DNA of 64,000 nucleotides from Phycisphaerales bacterium (GTDB taxonomy: Bacteria > Planctomycetota > Phycisphaerae > Phycisphaerales > UBA1924). Numbering within the stretch: the first letter of the stretch is position 1; the number at the start of each line of letters is the position of its first letter. The position numbers and the translations under genes are program-made. This document shows positions 53,083 through 62,146 of the stretch, in pieces. The stretch lies in NCBI GenBank assembly GCA_029260295.1, contig JAJDDN010000008.1:620001-684000 (forward strand). Reading direction: 5' to 3'. Below the pieces are notes generated by a model. It saw only the letters and a program-made list of their open reading frames with translations. It did not search any database and was not told the DNA's origin.

Positions 53083-54150
53083 TTACTTTTCCGTATCTTG
53101 ATTGGCCGTGTTTACGCAACGCGATTCAAACTCCGACTGCCCGCTCCTGAACCCGATTCCCAGCGAGGGGACCAGAACCGAAAGCCCCTGATCAGCCGCA
53201 TATTCCGGAAGAACACACCGGAGCTTGGTCCAATCCTTTGCGGTCGTGAGTATCGCGGTCGCACCGGATCGGCTCACACCACGGACAAACTCTTGCAGCA
53301 CCTCATCGGGGAACTCGTCATGGTCTGGGCGATCGCATCGATGGACGATTGACACCCCCGCGTGTTCGGCCATGGACACGAACGCGTCGGGGTGACCAAT
53401 AGCAGAGATCACCGCGACGGCCAATCCGTCCAGATGCTCCAATGGCTGTTCGTTGGGTTCTTCTGAGTCTGGAGAATATTCTCTCAGCCCACCCCACTGG
53501 TGTTCTACGACTGCCACGGCTGTCCCGGAATCTATCTGTCCATCAACCCACCGCCGAACCTCGCCGAGCTTCTCTTGCTCGACCATCTCCGCATGCGAGA
53601 TCACCACCACATCGGCCCGAACCAATGACTCAATCGACTCCCGCAAGAACCCCAGCGGCAGCAACGCATCGAGTTGCGGCGGCCTCGACGCATCAATCAC
53701 CACGATGTCCAGATCCCTCGCGATCTTGCGGTGCTGGAACCCGTCATCAAGAACAATGCAATCAATTGCTTCGCCTTCATCCGTCACAAACAACGCTTCG
53801 AGTCCAGCGATCCTGTTGGGCTGGGCAACGATAGAAACACCGGGCAACGCATTCATGTGCTCGCGCTGCTCGTCGCTGGGCTGGCCGGATTGTGCTTTGT
53901 AGCCGCGCATCGCGATGGCCGGCTGGTGCCCCGTATTGATCAGCGTCCGAACCACATGCTGAACCAATGGCGTCTTGCCAGTTCCGCCGGTCGAGAGATT
54001 CCCGATCGAGATCACGGGACGATCGAGCGCAGTTACACCATCACCTTTGTCGTATTGACGGTTGCGGTGGCTGATTCCGATTGAGTAGATTTTGGAGAGT
54101 GCAGACGCCAAGAACACAGGCAGCCGGGTCGGGCGGTGTTCTGGGATCAT
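53083..54150 (-). CDS. lpxK: Tetraacyldisaccharide 4'-kinase
   Basis: LpxK adds the 4'-phosphate to lipid A precursor at the inner membrane. The 355-residue product has the family P-loop VISIGNLSTGGTGKTPLVQ, the basic AMRGYKAQSG, and LDDGFQHRKIARDLDIVVID (catalytic DDGFQH). The four-base ATGA overlap with the upstream membrane protein gene points to coupled translation. Confidence 0.95.
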   Translation of the reverse strand: MIPEHRPTRLPVFLASALSKIYSIGISHRNRQYDKGDGVTALDRPVISIGNLSTGGTGKTPLVQHVVRTLINTGHQPAIAMRGYKAQSGQPSDEQREHMNALPGVSIVAQPNRIAGLEALFVTDEGEAIDCIVLDDGFQHRKIARDLDIVVIDASRPPQLDALLPLGFLRESIESLVRADVVVISHAEMVEQEKLGEVRRWVDGQIDSGTAVAVVEHQWGGLREYSPDSEEPNEQPLEHLDGLAVAVISAIGHPDAFVSMAEHAGVSIVHRCDRPDHDEFPDEVLQEFVRGVSRSGATAILTTAKDWTKLRCVLPEYAADQGLSVLVPSLGIGFRSGQSEFESRCVNTANQDTEK

Positions 54151-54530
54151 CCGTCATGCTCCGGCTGCTGGGTGAGAAGTGCTCGGAGTTCCTGATGGAT
54201 CTCCCTGCTCTGTACTCTAGCAAGCCGGATTGAGTTCAGTGCATCGACACACGCCATAAGGACGACCGCCCCAAGCAGCCCAACAATCGCGAGCCAAGCG
54301 GTCAGAAACTCTTGTTCTTTGGTTGGCGAGACAATCCCGAAGCCATATGCAGCCAGAGGGATGGTGAACATCATGACCCACCCGGTCACCATGCGGATCT
54401 GGCGTCGAGATTCGGGCATCTTCCCGATCGCATGCTCCCGAAGAACGATTAAATGGGCCGCGACCACCAGCAACGCGATTATTGCGAGTGGTAAGACAAT
54501 CCAAGATGGAGCGATCGGCCCGTATTCCAT
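54147..54530 (-). CDS. Membrane protein coupled to lpxK
   Basis: The product has 127 residues from ATG 54530. It has three hydrophobic helices (WIVLPLAIIALLVVAAHLIVL; MVTGWVMMFTIPLAAYGFGIV; WLAIVGLLGAVVLMACVDAL) and a cytoplasmic helical tail (IHQELRALLTQQPEH). I do not recognise the family. Its stop overlaps the lpxK start, so it may be part of lipid A handling at the membrane. Confidence 0.75.
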   Translation of the reverse strand: MEYGPIAPSWIVLPLAIIALLVVAAHLIVLREHAIGKMPESRRQIRMVTGWVMMFTIPLAAYGFGIVSPTKEQEFLTAWLAIVGLLGAVVLMACVDALNSIRLARVQSREIHQELRALLTQQPEHDG

Positions 54531-54608
54531 GACGGAATCATACAACGATTACGGAAACTATGCCCCTAAAAACCCCATTTATTGACCCAAGAGCTACACT
54601 CTCGGACC

Positions 54609-56018
54609 ATGATCGACCTCAAAGCACTGCGTGACAACCCACAACGATTCAAAGATGGCTGCGCCAAGAAAAACTACGCTGTCGATATCGACCGCCTCTT
54701 GGTCCTCGACGAGCAGCGCCGGTCGCTCCTAGCCCAGCAAGAAGCCCTCAGAGCGGAGCAAAAGAAGCTCTCCAAAGAGACCGGCCCGAAGATCGGCCAG
54801 CTCTCAGGACAGCTCAAATCCGCCAGTGATTCCGACAAGCCGGGCATCCAATCGCGGATCGACGAAATCAAGTCGGCCCCCGCCAAACTCAAAGAACAGA
54901 TCACAGATTTCGATGCGCAGACCGCCGCGATCGAACCCGAACTCACCGAGCTCCTCATGTCGATCCCGCTCCCGCCGGACGACGATGTCCCCGTTGGTAA
55001 AACCGGCGACGACAACATCGAAATCTCAAAGTGGGCACCCGATGGCTGGGATTACGATAAATCGTTCGAAGCCAACAAAGGGTTCGCGGCCAAATCCCAC
55101 ACCGAGCTCTGCGAGATGCACAACCTCGTCGATTTCCCCCGAGGCGTCAAGATCGCGGGATCACGCTCCTATGTTTTGATTGGTGATGGAGCCCGCCTGC
55201 ACCAAGCGATCCTCCGCTACGCGATCGACACCATGGTCAACGAAAACGGGTTCACCCCGATGAGCGTCCCCGTCCTCGTCCGCGAGCAAGCGATGATCGG
55301 CACCGGGTTCTTCCCCGGCGGCAAGGACCAGTCCTACCAAGTCAACGAAGAATCCCGCGGCGGAGGACAAGACCTCTACCTCACCGGCACAGGCGAAGTC
55401 GGGCTCATGGGTCTGCACCAAGACGAAATCCTCGACGAATCCAAGCTCCCGCTCAAATATGTGACTGTTTCCACCTGTTTCCGCAGAGAAGCAGGAGCTG
55501 CGGGCAAGGACACGGCTGGGCTCTACCGCATCCACCAGTTCGACAAGGTCGAACAGGTCGTGATTGACATCGCCGACGAAGCCACATCCCGCAAGCACCA
55601 TCAGGAGATGATGGGATTCGTCGTAGGCCTGCTCAAATCCATCGGTCTCCCCCACCGCTTGCTCCAGTGCTGCACGGGCGATCTGGGTGTCAAGAACGCC
55701 GACATGATCGACATCGAATGCTGGATGCCCTCGCGCGGCGAGGTTGATAAAGCCGGTGCCGCCAGCGGCGAGTTCGGCGAGACCCACTCGGCGAGCCGGC
55801 TCTACGACTTCCAGTGCCGCCGGTTGAACATGCGTTACCGCACCGGCGGTGAGGGCGGCAAGGGGGCAACAACTTTCTGTCATTCGCTCAACAACACCGT
55901 CGCGGCTTCGCCTCGGATCTTGATTCCGATCCTCGAAATGTTCCAGAACGCAGACGGGACAATCACGATCCCCGAAGCGTTGAGGCCGTACATGAACGGG
56001 CAGACCCAAATAGGCTAA
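54609..56018 (+). CDS. serS: Seryl-tRNA synthetase
   Basis: The product has 469 residues from ATG 54609. The N-terminal coiled-coil arm that holds tRNA-Ser covers about residues 25-110 (LLAQQEALRAEQKKLSKETG). The class II core includes FTPMSVPVLVREQAMIGTGFFPGG, TCFRREAGAAGKDTAGLYRIHQFDKVE (motif 2) and the C-terminal LNNTVAASPRILIPILEMFQ (motif 3). Length and layout are standard. Confidence 0.97.
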   Translation: MIDLKALRDNPQRFKDGCAKKNYAVDIDRLLVLDEQRRSLLAQQEALRAEQKKLSKETGPKIGQLSGQLKSASDSDKPGIQSRIDEIKSAPAKLKEQITDFDAQTAAIEPELTELLMSIPLPPDDDVPVGKTGDDNIEISKWAPDGWDYDKSFEANKGFAAKSHTELCEMHNLVDFPRGVKIAGSRSYVLIGDGARLHQAILRYAIDTMVNENGFTPMSVPVLVREQAMIGTGFFPGGKDQSYQVNEESRGGGQDLYLTGTGEVGLMGLHQDEILDESKLPLKYVTVSTCFRREAGAAGKDTAGLYRIHQFDKVEQVVIDIADEATSRKHHQEMMGFVVGLLKSIGLPHRLLQCCTGDLGVKNADMIDIECWMPSRGEVDKAGAASGEFGETHSASRLYDFQCRRLNMRYRTGGEGGKGATTFCHSLNNTVAASPRILIPILEMFQNADGTITIPEALRPYMNGQTQIG

Positions 56019-56027
56019 ACTGGAACG

Positions 56028-56558
56028 ATGCTGATCCAGCGAACCATCCAAACACCGCTCTGCCCGATGCGCGGGGCAACGACCGACACCGGTATCTGCC
56101 TGCTCGAAATGGGCTCCCCGGACCGGACCGAGCGTGAACAGAGTGAACTTGAAACCGCCTTCGGATGCCAGATGATCGAGGGCAACCACCCACTCCTCGA
56201 TCTACTCGAATCCGAGCTCGACGGCTATTTCTCAGGACAACTCACCGAGTTTACCGTCCCCCTCGATTGCCCCGCTTCAGATTGGCAACGCAGAGTCTGG
56301 GACGCACTCATCAAAATCCCCTACGGCCAAACACTCTCCTACGGCCAACTCGCATCCCGCCTCGACAATCCGGGCGGGGCAAGAGCAGTCGGGCTCGCCA
56401 ACGGGCAGAACCGCGTGAGCATCGTGGTCCCCTGCCACCGCGTCATCGCAAGCGACGGCACCCTCCACGGCTACGGCGGCGGGCTCGAACGCAAACGCTG
56501 GCTCCTCGACCACGAAACAACCAACAGCGGCAGCGGACTCTTCGCACAACTCGCCTAA
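56028..56558 (+). CDS. ogt: Methylated-DNA--protein-cysteine methyltransferase
   Basis: The 176-residue suicide enzyme removes alkyl groups from O6-methylguanine. The acceptor is Cys136 in VPCHRVIASDG. The recognition helix and Asn hinge are in SYGQLASRLDNPGGARAVGLANGQNR. The N-terminal domain is short (CPMRGATTDTGICLLEMG). It follows serS by nine bases, so it is probably co-transcribed with it. Confidence 0.95.
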   Translation: MLIQRTIQTPLCPMRGATTDTGICLLEMGSPDRTEREQSELETAFGCQMIEGNHPLLDLLESELDGYFSGQLTEFTVPLDCPASDWQRRVWDALIKIPYGQTLSYGQLASRLDNPGGARAVGLANGQNRVSIVVPCHRVIASDGTLHGYGGGLERKRWLLDHETTNSGSGLFAQLA

Positions 56559-56571
56559 CACTATTCCTAGT

Positions 56572-57756
56572 TCAGAGCCCGATACGCGACAACTCGATCG
56601 TGTCTTGAACCTCGATGGATTGCGGATTGCCGTGCTCGCGAAGATACTGAATAACCGCCAAGAACTCGTCTCGGATCGGAGCCACGAACTTCATCGGCTC
56701 TTCTGAGATTGGGTGCGAGAACTCAAGGAATGCAGCATGCAACGCCTGTCGGTCGATCATCTGTTCGTTGACTGCGCCGAGGAACGGTCGCCCGCCGTAC
56801 ATGTCGTCGCCGACGATCGGGAATCCTTGATGAGCGAGGTGGACGCGGATCTGGTGTGTCCGCCCGGTCTTGAGATCGAGCTCAACGAGTGAATACCGCT
56901 GCGGTTGAAGATGCTGCTTCGCCGGAGCGAGTTCGTACCGCTCGCGAACGCTGCAGATCGTCACCGATGCCTTGCCCAAATCATCGTGCCGGACCACTCG
57001 TTTTTCGCGCGCGCCCTTGGCTTTGGATTGGTGCGGCCCGAGCGGGTAATCAATGACATGATGATCAGGCTCGACCCACCCATGGGCGAGGGCGAAGTAC
57101 CGCTTATTGACCTTGCGCTCCTGGAACTGCGTGCCGAGTTTCCAGTGGGCCTGATCAGATTTGGCAAACACGATGCATCCCGATGTATTCCGATCAAGAC
57201 GATGCACAACCCCCGGACGCGCAAAGTCTTTGCCCACGCTCGACAGCCCGCCGCCCGTCACATTGGCAAAGTGCCAAGCGAGGGCGTTGACCATTGTGCC
57301 ACGATTTTCAGATCGCGCGGGGTGCACGATAATGTCTGGATCCTTGTTGAGCACGAGAAGATGATCATCCTCAAACAACACATTGAGCGGGATCTCATCG
57401 GGCTGGATCTCACTCGACGGCGGCTTGGGGATCACCAGCTCGATGCGGTCGCCCTCTTTGAGTTTGGTTGAGGACTTGGCGGGCTTGCCGTTAACCGATG
57501 CTCCGCCATCGCTCATCAGCGTCTGCAACTGGTTGCGGCTCATGAAGGTCACGCGCGTCGTCAGGTATTTATCAAGACGAGTGCTCAGCGAGGCGCGTGA
57601 AATTTCAAAGCAAACGCGGACCACAAAGTCGTCGTCGCCGATTTCGCCTGCATGTAAATACGCTGCTCTGACCGCGTCAGGATCGACCTTCCCGCCTGGC
57701 TGGATCAGGTCTGGGAGGCTAGATTCGGGCGATTGGTTTTCGCCCGATCCACTCAC
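56572..57756 (-). CDS. RluA-family pseudouridine synthase with S4 domain
   Basis: The 394-residue product has an S4 RNA-binding domain (RLDKYLTTRVTFMSRNQLQTLMSDGGASVNG) and a RluA-type catalytic domain with Asp in GVVHRLDRNTSGCIVFAKS. GRTHQIRVHLAHQGFPIVGDDMYGG also matches. Family members (RluC, RluD) modify 23S rRNA, and the exact site cannot be read from the sequence. Its start overlaps the stop of the upstream membrane gene by four bases. Confidence 0.93.
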   Translation of the reverse strand: MSGSGENQSPESSLPDLIQPGGKVDPDAVRAAYLHAGEIGDDDFVVRVCFEISRASLSTRLDKYLTTRVTFMSRNQLQTLMSDGGASVNGKPAKSSTKLKEGDRIELVIPKPPSSEIQPDEIPLNVLFEDDHLLVLNKDPDIIVHPARSENRGTMVNALAWHFANVTGGGLSSVGKDFARPGVVHRLDRNTSGCIVFAKSDQAHWKLGTQFQERKVNKRYFALAHGWVEPDHHVIDYPLGPHQSKAKGAREKRVVRHDDLGKASVTICSVRERYELAPAKQHLQPQRYSLVELDLKTGRTHQIRVHLAHQGFPIVGDDMYGGRPFLGAVNEQMIDRQALHAAFLEFSHPISEEPMKFVAPIRDEFLAVIQYLREHGNPQSIEVQDTIELSRIGL

Positions 57757-58571
57757 GGCTGGTCGGCTTCTGGTTGATCTGATGCTGGCTCTTGAGAATC
57801 TGCCGATGGAGCATCTTCTGATTCAGGGATCACGGGCAACTCTGGGAGATCGGGGATCTCTTCACCCGGGAGTGCGACTAGATCGTTCTTGCTCGGGAGC
57901 GTCATATCTTGGTTGAATGTATCCAATGCATCAATCCGCATCTGGCCGAAGGCGCTTAGTGAGGGTATCTGCACTTGATCAGCCAACGAGATTACGCGGG
58001 CGTAGTAGGCTTTGGCTCCATCGAAATCACGCTTGCATTCGGCTACGGACCCTGCGCGAATCAAGCCGTGCATTGTAAGTAATGCTTTGCCCTCGTCGGA
58101 CTCTGACAATGCGATCACTTCTTGAGCGAGCGTGCCGGCTTGGTCTAGATACAACTGACGCTGGTTCTCATCGAGCTTGTCGGCTTCGTTGATCGGCTCG
58201 CCAGTAAACTGATCCAACTGGGCACCGGGCTGAACACCCTGAAGATATGCGGATAGATAAAGGTCGGTAGTAGTCAGCTTGGCGATCTCGGGAACTGCAC
58301 GAACACCTGCGAAAGTTTCTGCCAACGCGTTGAGCGACGCGGGCGAAGGATTCCCCCCCATTGTCGCGGCTTGGAGTTCACCAAATGCTTGGTCCAGTTT
58401 TTCGATTTTCTTCTGTTCCATCCAGCCAAGTCCCGCCCAGACGAGCGCTGCAACAGCTATCACCATAATGACTGGCGAGCTCCATTTGTTCAAGAAGTCA
58501 ATAAACTCCTTGTTGATCCGGGAGTCTTCGAGCCCGGCGCCGGCTTTGATATCTGTTTGACGATCGTCCAT
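57753..58571 (-). CDS. Single-pass membrane protein, TPR-type
   Basis: The product has 272 residues from ATG 58571. A cytoplasmic N-terminus is followed by one transmembrane helix (VIMVIAVAALVWAGLGWM). Helical periplasmic repeats with Ala-rich patterns follow (QLYLDQAGTLAQEVIALSESDEGKALLTMHGLIRAGSVAECKRDFDGAKAYYARVISLA), then an acidic Pro-rich tail. It resembles YfgM/TPR_21 proteins, which act with the Sec translocon or periplasmic chaperones. That assignment is tentative. It is coupled to the pseudouridine synthase gene. Confidence 0.75.
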   Translation of the reverse strand: MDDRQTDIKAGAGLEDSRINKEFIDFLNKWSSPVIMVIAVAALVWAGLGWMEQKKIEKLDQAFGELQAATMGGNPSPASLNALAETFAGVRAVPEIAKLTTTDLYLSAYLQGVQPGAQLDQFTGEPINEADKLDENQRQLYLDQAGTLAQEVIALSESDEGKALLTMHGLIRAGSVAECKRDFDGAKAYYARVISLADQVQIPSLSAFGQMRIDALDTFNQDMTLPSKNDLVALPGEEIPDLPELPVIPESEDAPSADSQEPASDQPEADQP

Positions 58572-58700
58572 GTATCTACCTATCTGAGGGGATATTTGAG
58601 TACTGAATTGTGGATAACCCGGATGCATACTGGACCGGATCATTTGTCGGGGGTTGGGGGGTGATCTTAGCTCGCCTATGGCCCCAAAGCCGATTCGGGC

Positions 58701-59660
58701 TCAGGAATCCCAGAACCGCCACGGGCGGGGGTCGGCGAGGGCCTGAGGGGGGATCAATCGATTTTTAATCGTCGTAGCGAGTGTTTCGATGCCCTCGCCG
58801 GTGTGGCTGCTGCAGGAGCAGTCAACAAGCGATGCAGCCGGTCCTTTGTCTGATCGGACCCCGGCTCGCAAAACCGGTGTTGATGACCCAACAAGGGGGG
58901 CCAGCCGAGGATCAATCTCTCCCGTAGGGTCCTCATGATCAATCGCATGAAGAACAAGATCCGCCGAACTGATCACCGGGCCAGCCAGATGAAGCTCTTC
59001 TCCGACCGCGACCTGCTCATCAATGCCTGGTGTATCAACCCACCGGACGGCCAAGCCTGACAGATCGAGCATCACGCCGACATGATCGCGGGTTGTCCCG
59101 GCAAGATCCGAAACCATCGCAATAGAAGCCCCGGCCAGCGCGTTGACCAGCGATGATTTCCCGATATTGGCCCGTCCCACAGCGACCACCAGCGGTGGAT
59201 TAAGCAGCCGAATAAGCACCGAGGAATCTGCTACTGAATCTGAATTTGGTGCTGATCGCCAGCGGGTGGGTTGGTCAAGCAGGAGATCAACTGCGATGGG
59301 GCTCTGGGCAATCGCAAGGGCTTGGAGCATGCGAGCCTCATGAATATCCTGGGCCTCGGGATACACAGATTGAGGATCGTTTTCTTGGGCGAGTTCTATT
59401 CCGAGTTCGGTGAATGCTTGAGAAATAGCTCGAGTGATCCCGATGCCGCCGTGGGGCATGACTAGGAGTGAACTTTGGTTAAACCGTGCGATCAATGCAT
59501 CGTCAAGCCCGAGCAATGAGGCTAATCGGATCTGCCCGATCGTGAGAGGCTGCAGATTGAGTGCTTTAAATACCGGTTCGAGATCATCAGCGATCACCCG
59601 AAGAATCGATACCGCCCCCACCGAGTTCGCGGGAGTCTCGATTGCGTGGGTAGCATCCAT
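58701..59660 (-). CDS. MnmE-like GTPase lacking C-terminal Cys motif
   Basis: The 319-residue product has an N-terminal MnmE-type folate-binding part (residues 1-110; AIETPANSVGAVSILRV and the PHGG motif) and a G domain: G1 GRANIGKSS (162-170), G2 GTTRD (188-192), G3 DTPG (209-212) and G5 SSHTGEG (284-290). The expected G4 NKxD is replaced by VLRAGVRSDKG. The C-terminal helices and Cys motif (CIGK) that carry out tRNA modification are missing. Its ATG shares a base with the coaX stop (TAATG). It may be a degraded paralogue or a regulator with altered nucleotide choice. Confidence 0.85.
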   Translation of the reverse strand: MDATHAIETPANSVGAVSILRVIADDLEPVFKALNLQPLTIGQIRLASLLGLDDALIARFNQSSLLVMPHGGIGITRAISQAFTELGIELAQENDPQSVYPEAQDIHEARMLQALAIAQSPIAVDLLLDQPTRWRSAPNSDSVADSSVLIRLLNPPLVVAVGRANIGKSSLVNALAGASIAMVSDLAGTTRDHVGVMLDLSGLAVRWVDTPGIDEQVAVGEELHLAGPVISSADLVLHAIDHEDPTGEIDPRLAPLVGSSTPVLRAGVRSDKGPAASLVDCSCSSHTGEGIETLATTIKNRLIPPQALADPRPWRFWDS

Positions 59661-60499
59661 TAATCTTCGCTGTCATCTTGGAGCAACTGAGCACAGGCAA
59701 CACGGATGCCTTGGAGTTGGAGGTCTGGAACGAAGGAGTCGATGAGCTCGTCATCTTCGAGGATACCGAGATCTCCGCCGGTGACAATGGTCTGGGGGTA
59801 CCCTTGGTAGTGTTCTGCGTATCGCTCAGTCAATGAACGGACCGCTCCCTTGATGGCGTAAGTCACCCCGAGGATAATCGCGTCATCGGTCTGCTTGGCG
59901 GGTTCATTGGAGATTGAATCGAGCTTGCGATAGGTAATCTTTGGTAAACTGGCGGCTGTTTCATGGAGCGAAGAGAGCATCATGGATACGCCCGGGAGGA
60001 TGGCTCCGCCGTGGAAGACCCCGGTGCCATCTACAAAGTCGACGGTCACGGCCGTGCCAATATCGATCACCACACACGCCTGCTTAAGGATTTCAAATGC
60101 ACCCATCGCACAGAGCAGCCGGTCTTGTCCGACGGTCATCTCTCCAGCATCGGTCAGGGTGTGCTGGATGGGGATCTGGAAATCTCGCCCAAACCTGAAG
60201 ATTGTTTGATTGGTGGCTTTGCGGATGGCTCGTTCGATTTCGTCGGAACTCGTTGGCCGAACACCAGCGATCACGATGGTTGGGTCTTCGAGCTTATTTT
60301 CCTCACCAGAATCCAAGATTTCCTTGACCCGCGCAGCGATTGAATCAGCGTCTGAGGAATCAAAGGATTGTGGATTAAGGCACTCTTGGTCGGTAAATGA
60401 GCCCACGCGGGTTCGTGTATTACCGACCGCTACAGCGATGAGTGTTCCCAAGGAGGGTAGTGAAGAGTCTGAGAGGTCAATTGGTGTTTCCTGAGTCAT
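59660..60499 (-). CDS. coaX: Type III pantothenate kinase, atypical phosphate motif
   Basis: The product has 279 residues from ATG 60499. A TTG 12 codons upstream is an alternative. CoaX phosphorylates pantothenate in CoA synthesis. The conserved VGQDRLLCAMGA, VIDIGTAVTVDFVDGTGVFHGGAILPG and VTGGD are present. The first phosphate motif, normally DxGNT, reads AVGNTRTRVG, so the usual Asp is Ala24. This may impair ATP binding or be a lineage-specific variant. It is coupled to the MnmE-like GTPase gene. Confidence 0.9.
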   Translation of the reverse strand: MTQETPIDLSDSSLPSLGTLIAVAVGNTRTRVGSFTDQECLNPQSFDSSDADSIAARVKEILDSGEENKLEDPTIVIAGVRPTSSDEIERAIRKATNQTIFRFGRDFQIPIQHTLTDAGEMTVGQDRLLCAMGAFEILKQACVVIDIGTAVTVDFVDGTGVFHGGAILPGVSMMLSSLHETAASLPKITYRKLDSISNEPAKQTDDAIILGVTYAIKGAVRSLTERYAEHYQGYPQTIVTGGDLGILEDDELIDSFVPDLQLQGIRVACAQLLQDDSED

Positions 60500-60609
60500 G
60501 GGAGAAGGGTATACGCTGGCTGTGGATTGATCCAAAACAGGAACTCTTTCTGCACCATTGTTCCAGAGCGTCTACCCTTGGGAATACCGAACATGATTTC
60601 CGGAGCCGA

Positions 60610-61644
60610 ATGCTGATGACACGCTGCAAGTCTGATGAATCCATAGACCGACGAACTATAAAGGACTTTGATTTTCCGCTCGGTGTTTACCCTGTGGAAA
60701 GCATGACCCCGCTCGAAGGGTTCAGCTCTCAATATGAGCCCGCCGATGGGGACGAGGGGATCGATGAGGTCGAGGCTTGGCCCGATCGGTATGTGTTCGA
60801 TATCGTGATTAGTGCGACAAGACTCGAAGCGCTCTGGGTACAGATCTTTGCGATGATGCCAGGCCGGGTCTACCCGATCTTGGATTACATCGGGCACGAC
60901 TGCTATCGAGAGATTGATCCATACATCGCCTACGAGCCCTTGGGACAGGAACGAATGACCAGCCTGCTCCAAAGGTACCATGATTATTTCTTCGAAGATG
61001 GGATGGTGGGATTCGGTGCGGTAAGCGAAGAGCCTTTTTTCTACGCCTTTGTTGATGAGCACAAAATTCTGACTTTAAGGGTCGAGCCTGGGATGCGGCC
61101 CAAGATCGAGCAACTACTCGCATCGTTTGAACTCGAATCAGTCCAAGAACCAGCTGGTGCCGATGCGGCAGCCCATGAGCACCGATCAGTGCTCATCACA
61201 CCCAACGAGAGCCCCGAGCTCCTCAATGCCGATGAAATTGTGGAAATAGCTCGGGAACGCTGGGGGCTGGTTCTCAATGTAGACCCAGAGACTAATCTTG
61301 ATGATGATGGTCTGGAACTCGGGATCACACCTTTCCGATGCTTACTCAGATATGAATCCGACCAAAGCCCTACCCACAAATACGCGGAAGTCATTTGCAC
61401 TGCAAACTGCCTTATCCAAGCTGAAGCACTCGCCCTTGAAGCTGTTGATGGGCTCGTAGAACAAGCCAAGGGCGAACTTGGATCTTCAGATCTATTTCTG
61501 CTCAGTGCCGACCGGGTTGATCTCAAAGAAATCGGGGCAAGCAACGGCGAAATAAAAATGCCTAAGCCGAGCCCCGGAAAGCATTTGCATCGTTCCGAAG
61601 TTTTCAGTGCACGGTGGCTTGTAGCGGAATCCGATTCAAAATAA
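60610..61644 (+). CDS. Conserved-looking cytoplasmic protein, unknown function
   Basis: The product has 344 residues from ATG 60610, with GGAG upstream. The frame is open 56 codons further upstream, but that overlaps the coaX region and lacks protein-like composition. No signal peptide or membrane helix is seen. The N-terminal half (YVFDIVISATRLEALWVQIFAMMPGRVYPILDYIGHDCYREIDPYI) and the second half (EIVEIARERWGLVLNVDPETNL, then FRCLLRYE) look like two alpha/beta domains. I do not recognise the family. It is divergent from coaX. Confidence 0.65.
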   Translation: MLMTRCKSDESIDRRTIKDFDFPLGVYPVESMTPLEGFSSQYEPADGDEGIDEVEAWPDRYVFDIVISATRLEALWVQIFAMMPGRVYPILDYIGHDCYREIDPYIAYEPLGQERMTSLLQRYHDYFFEDGMVGFGAVSEEPFFYAFVDEHKILTLRVEPGMRPKIEQLLASFELESVQEPAGADAAAHEHRSVLITPNESPELLNADEIVEIARERWGLVLNVDPETNLDDDGLELGITPFRCLLRYESDQSPTHKYAEVICTANCLIQAEALALEAVDGLVEQAKGELGSSDLFLLSADRVDLKEIGASNGEIKMPKPSPGKHLHRSEVFSARWLVAESDSK

Positions 61645-61664
61645 CGACAATCAAACCAGCGGCT

Positions 61665-61686
61665 TGGCTGTATTTGGCCATTTTTT
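61665..61686 (+). terminator. Weak intrinsic terminator
   Basis: TGGCT (61665-61669) and GGCCA (61676-61680) form a five-pair stem with one G-U, followed by six T. It would end the gene at 61644. Confidence 0.4.
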
Positions 61687-61962
61687 AGACTCATGCTGGG
61701 TTGATGTTATCGGATGCTCGCTGAATTTTGCCGTCTTTCAATCAGTTTGAGAACTTGGGAAACCATTTGAATGATCCTGCGGATAGGTATCTCATCACAG
61801 GTCATGCGCGACCCCGCTTTCGTGCTCAATGGCCTGATGGTGCGGGACAACACCTATCCAGCGATGGATGATATTGATCGATTCTGAATGAGAATAATGA
61901 GTTCGTGAGACGAACCCAGTTGTGGTACTGGTGAATTAGGGGATCAAATTCATGCGAACAAT

Positions 61963-61991
61963 TTGCGAATTGAGCCCGATGCCGGTATTGT
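61963..61991 (+). promoter_or_regulatory. Candidate sigma-70 promoter
   Basis: TTGCGA (61963-61968), a 17-base spacer and TATTGT (61986-61991), each four of six to consensus, lie 155 bases before ATG 62147. Confidence 0.3.
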
Positions 61992-62146
61992 CCTTCCCTA
62001 CGGTTCGCCGGCGTCGTTTGGCGCGCATGAGGACCGTAACACGGATACGATGATAGTGACCGCTCACTATTTGTTAAGCCATTAAGTAGACCCATTGCAG
62101 TTCAGCCCTGTGCTGACTCAATCAACCTTGAACGGAGTGATTCCGG

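Larger units (their letters stand above)
61645..62146. other. 502-base intergenic region
   Basis: No coding region or tRNA is convincing. It contains a weak terminator near its left end, a candidate promoter at 61963-61991, and short inverted repeats (for example GTTCGT/ACGAAC at 61901-61915). It may hold a leader RNA for the large gene that follows. Confidence 0.45.

Noticed and set aside
55161..56189. 342-codon open frame opposite serS
   Set aside because: It is a codon-bias shadow of serS; it has no ribosome site and its composition is not protein-like.
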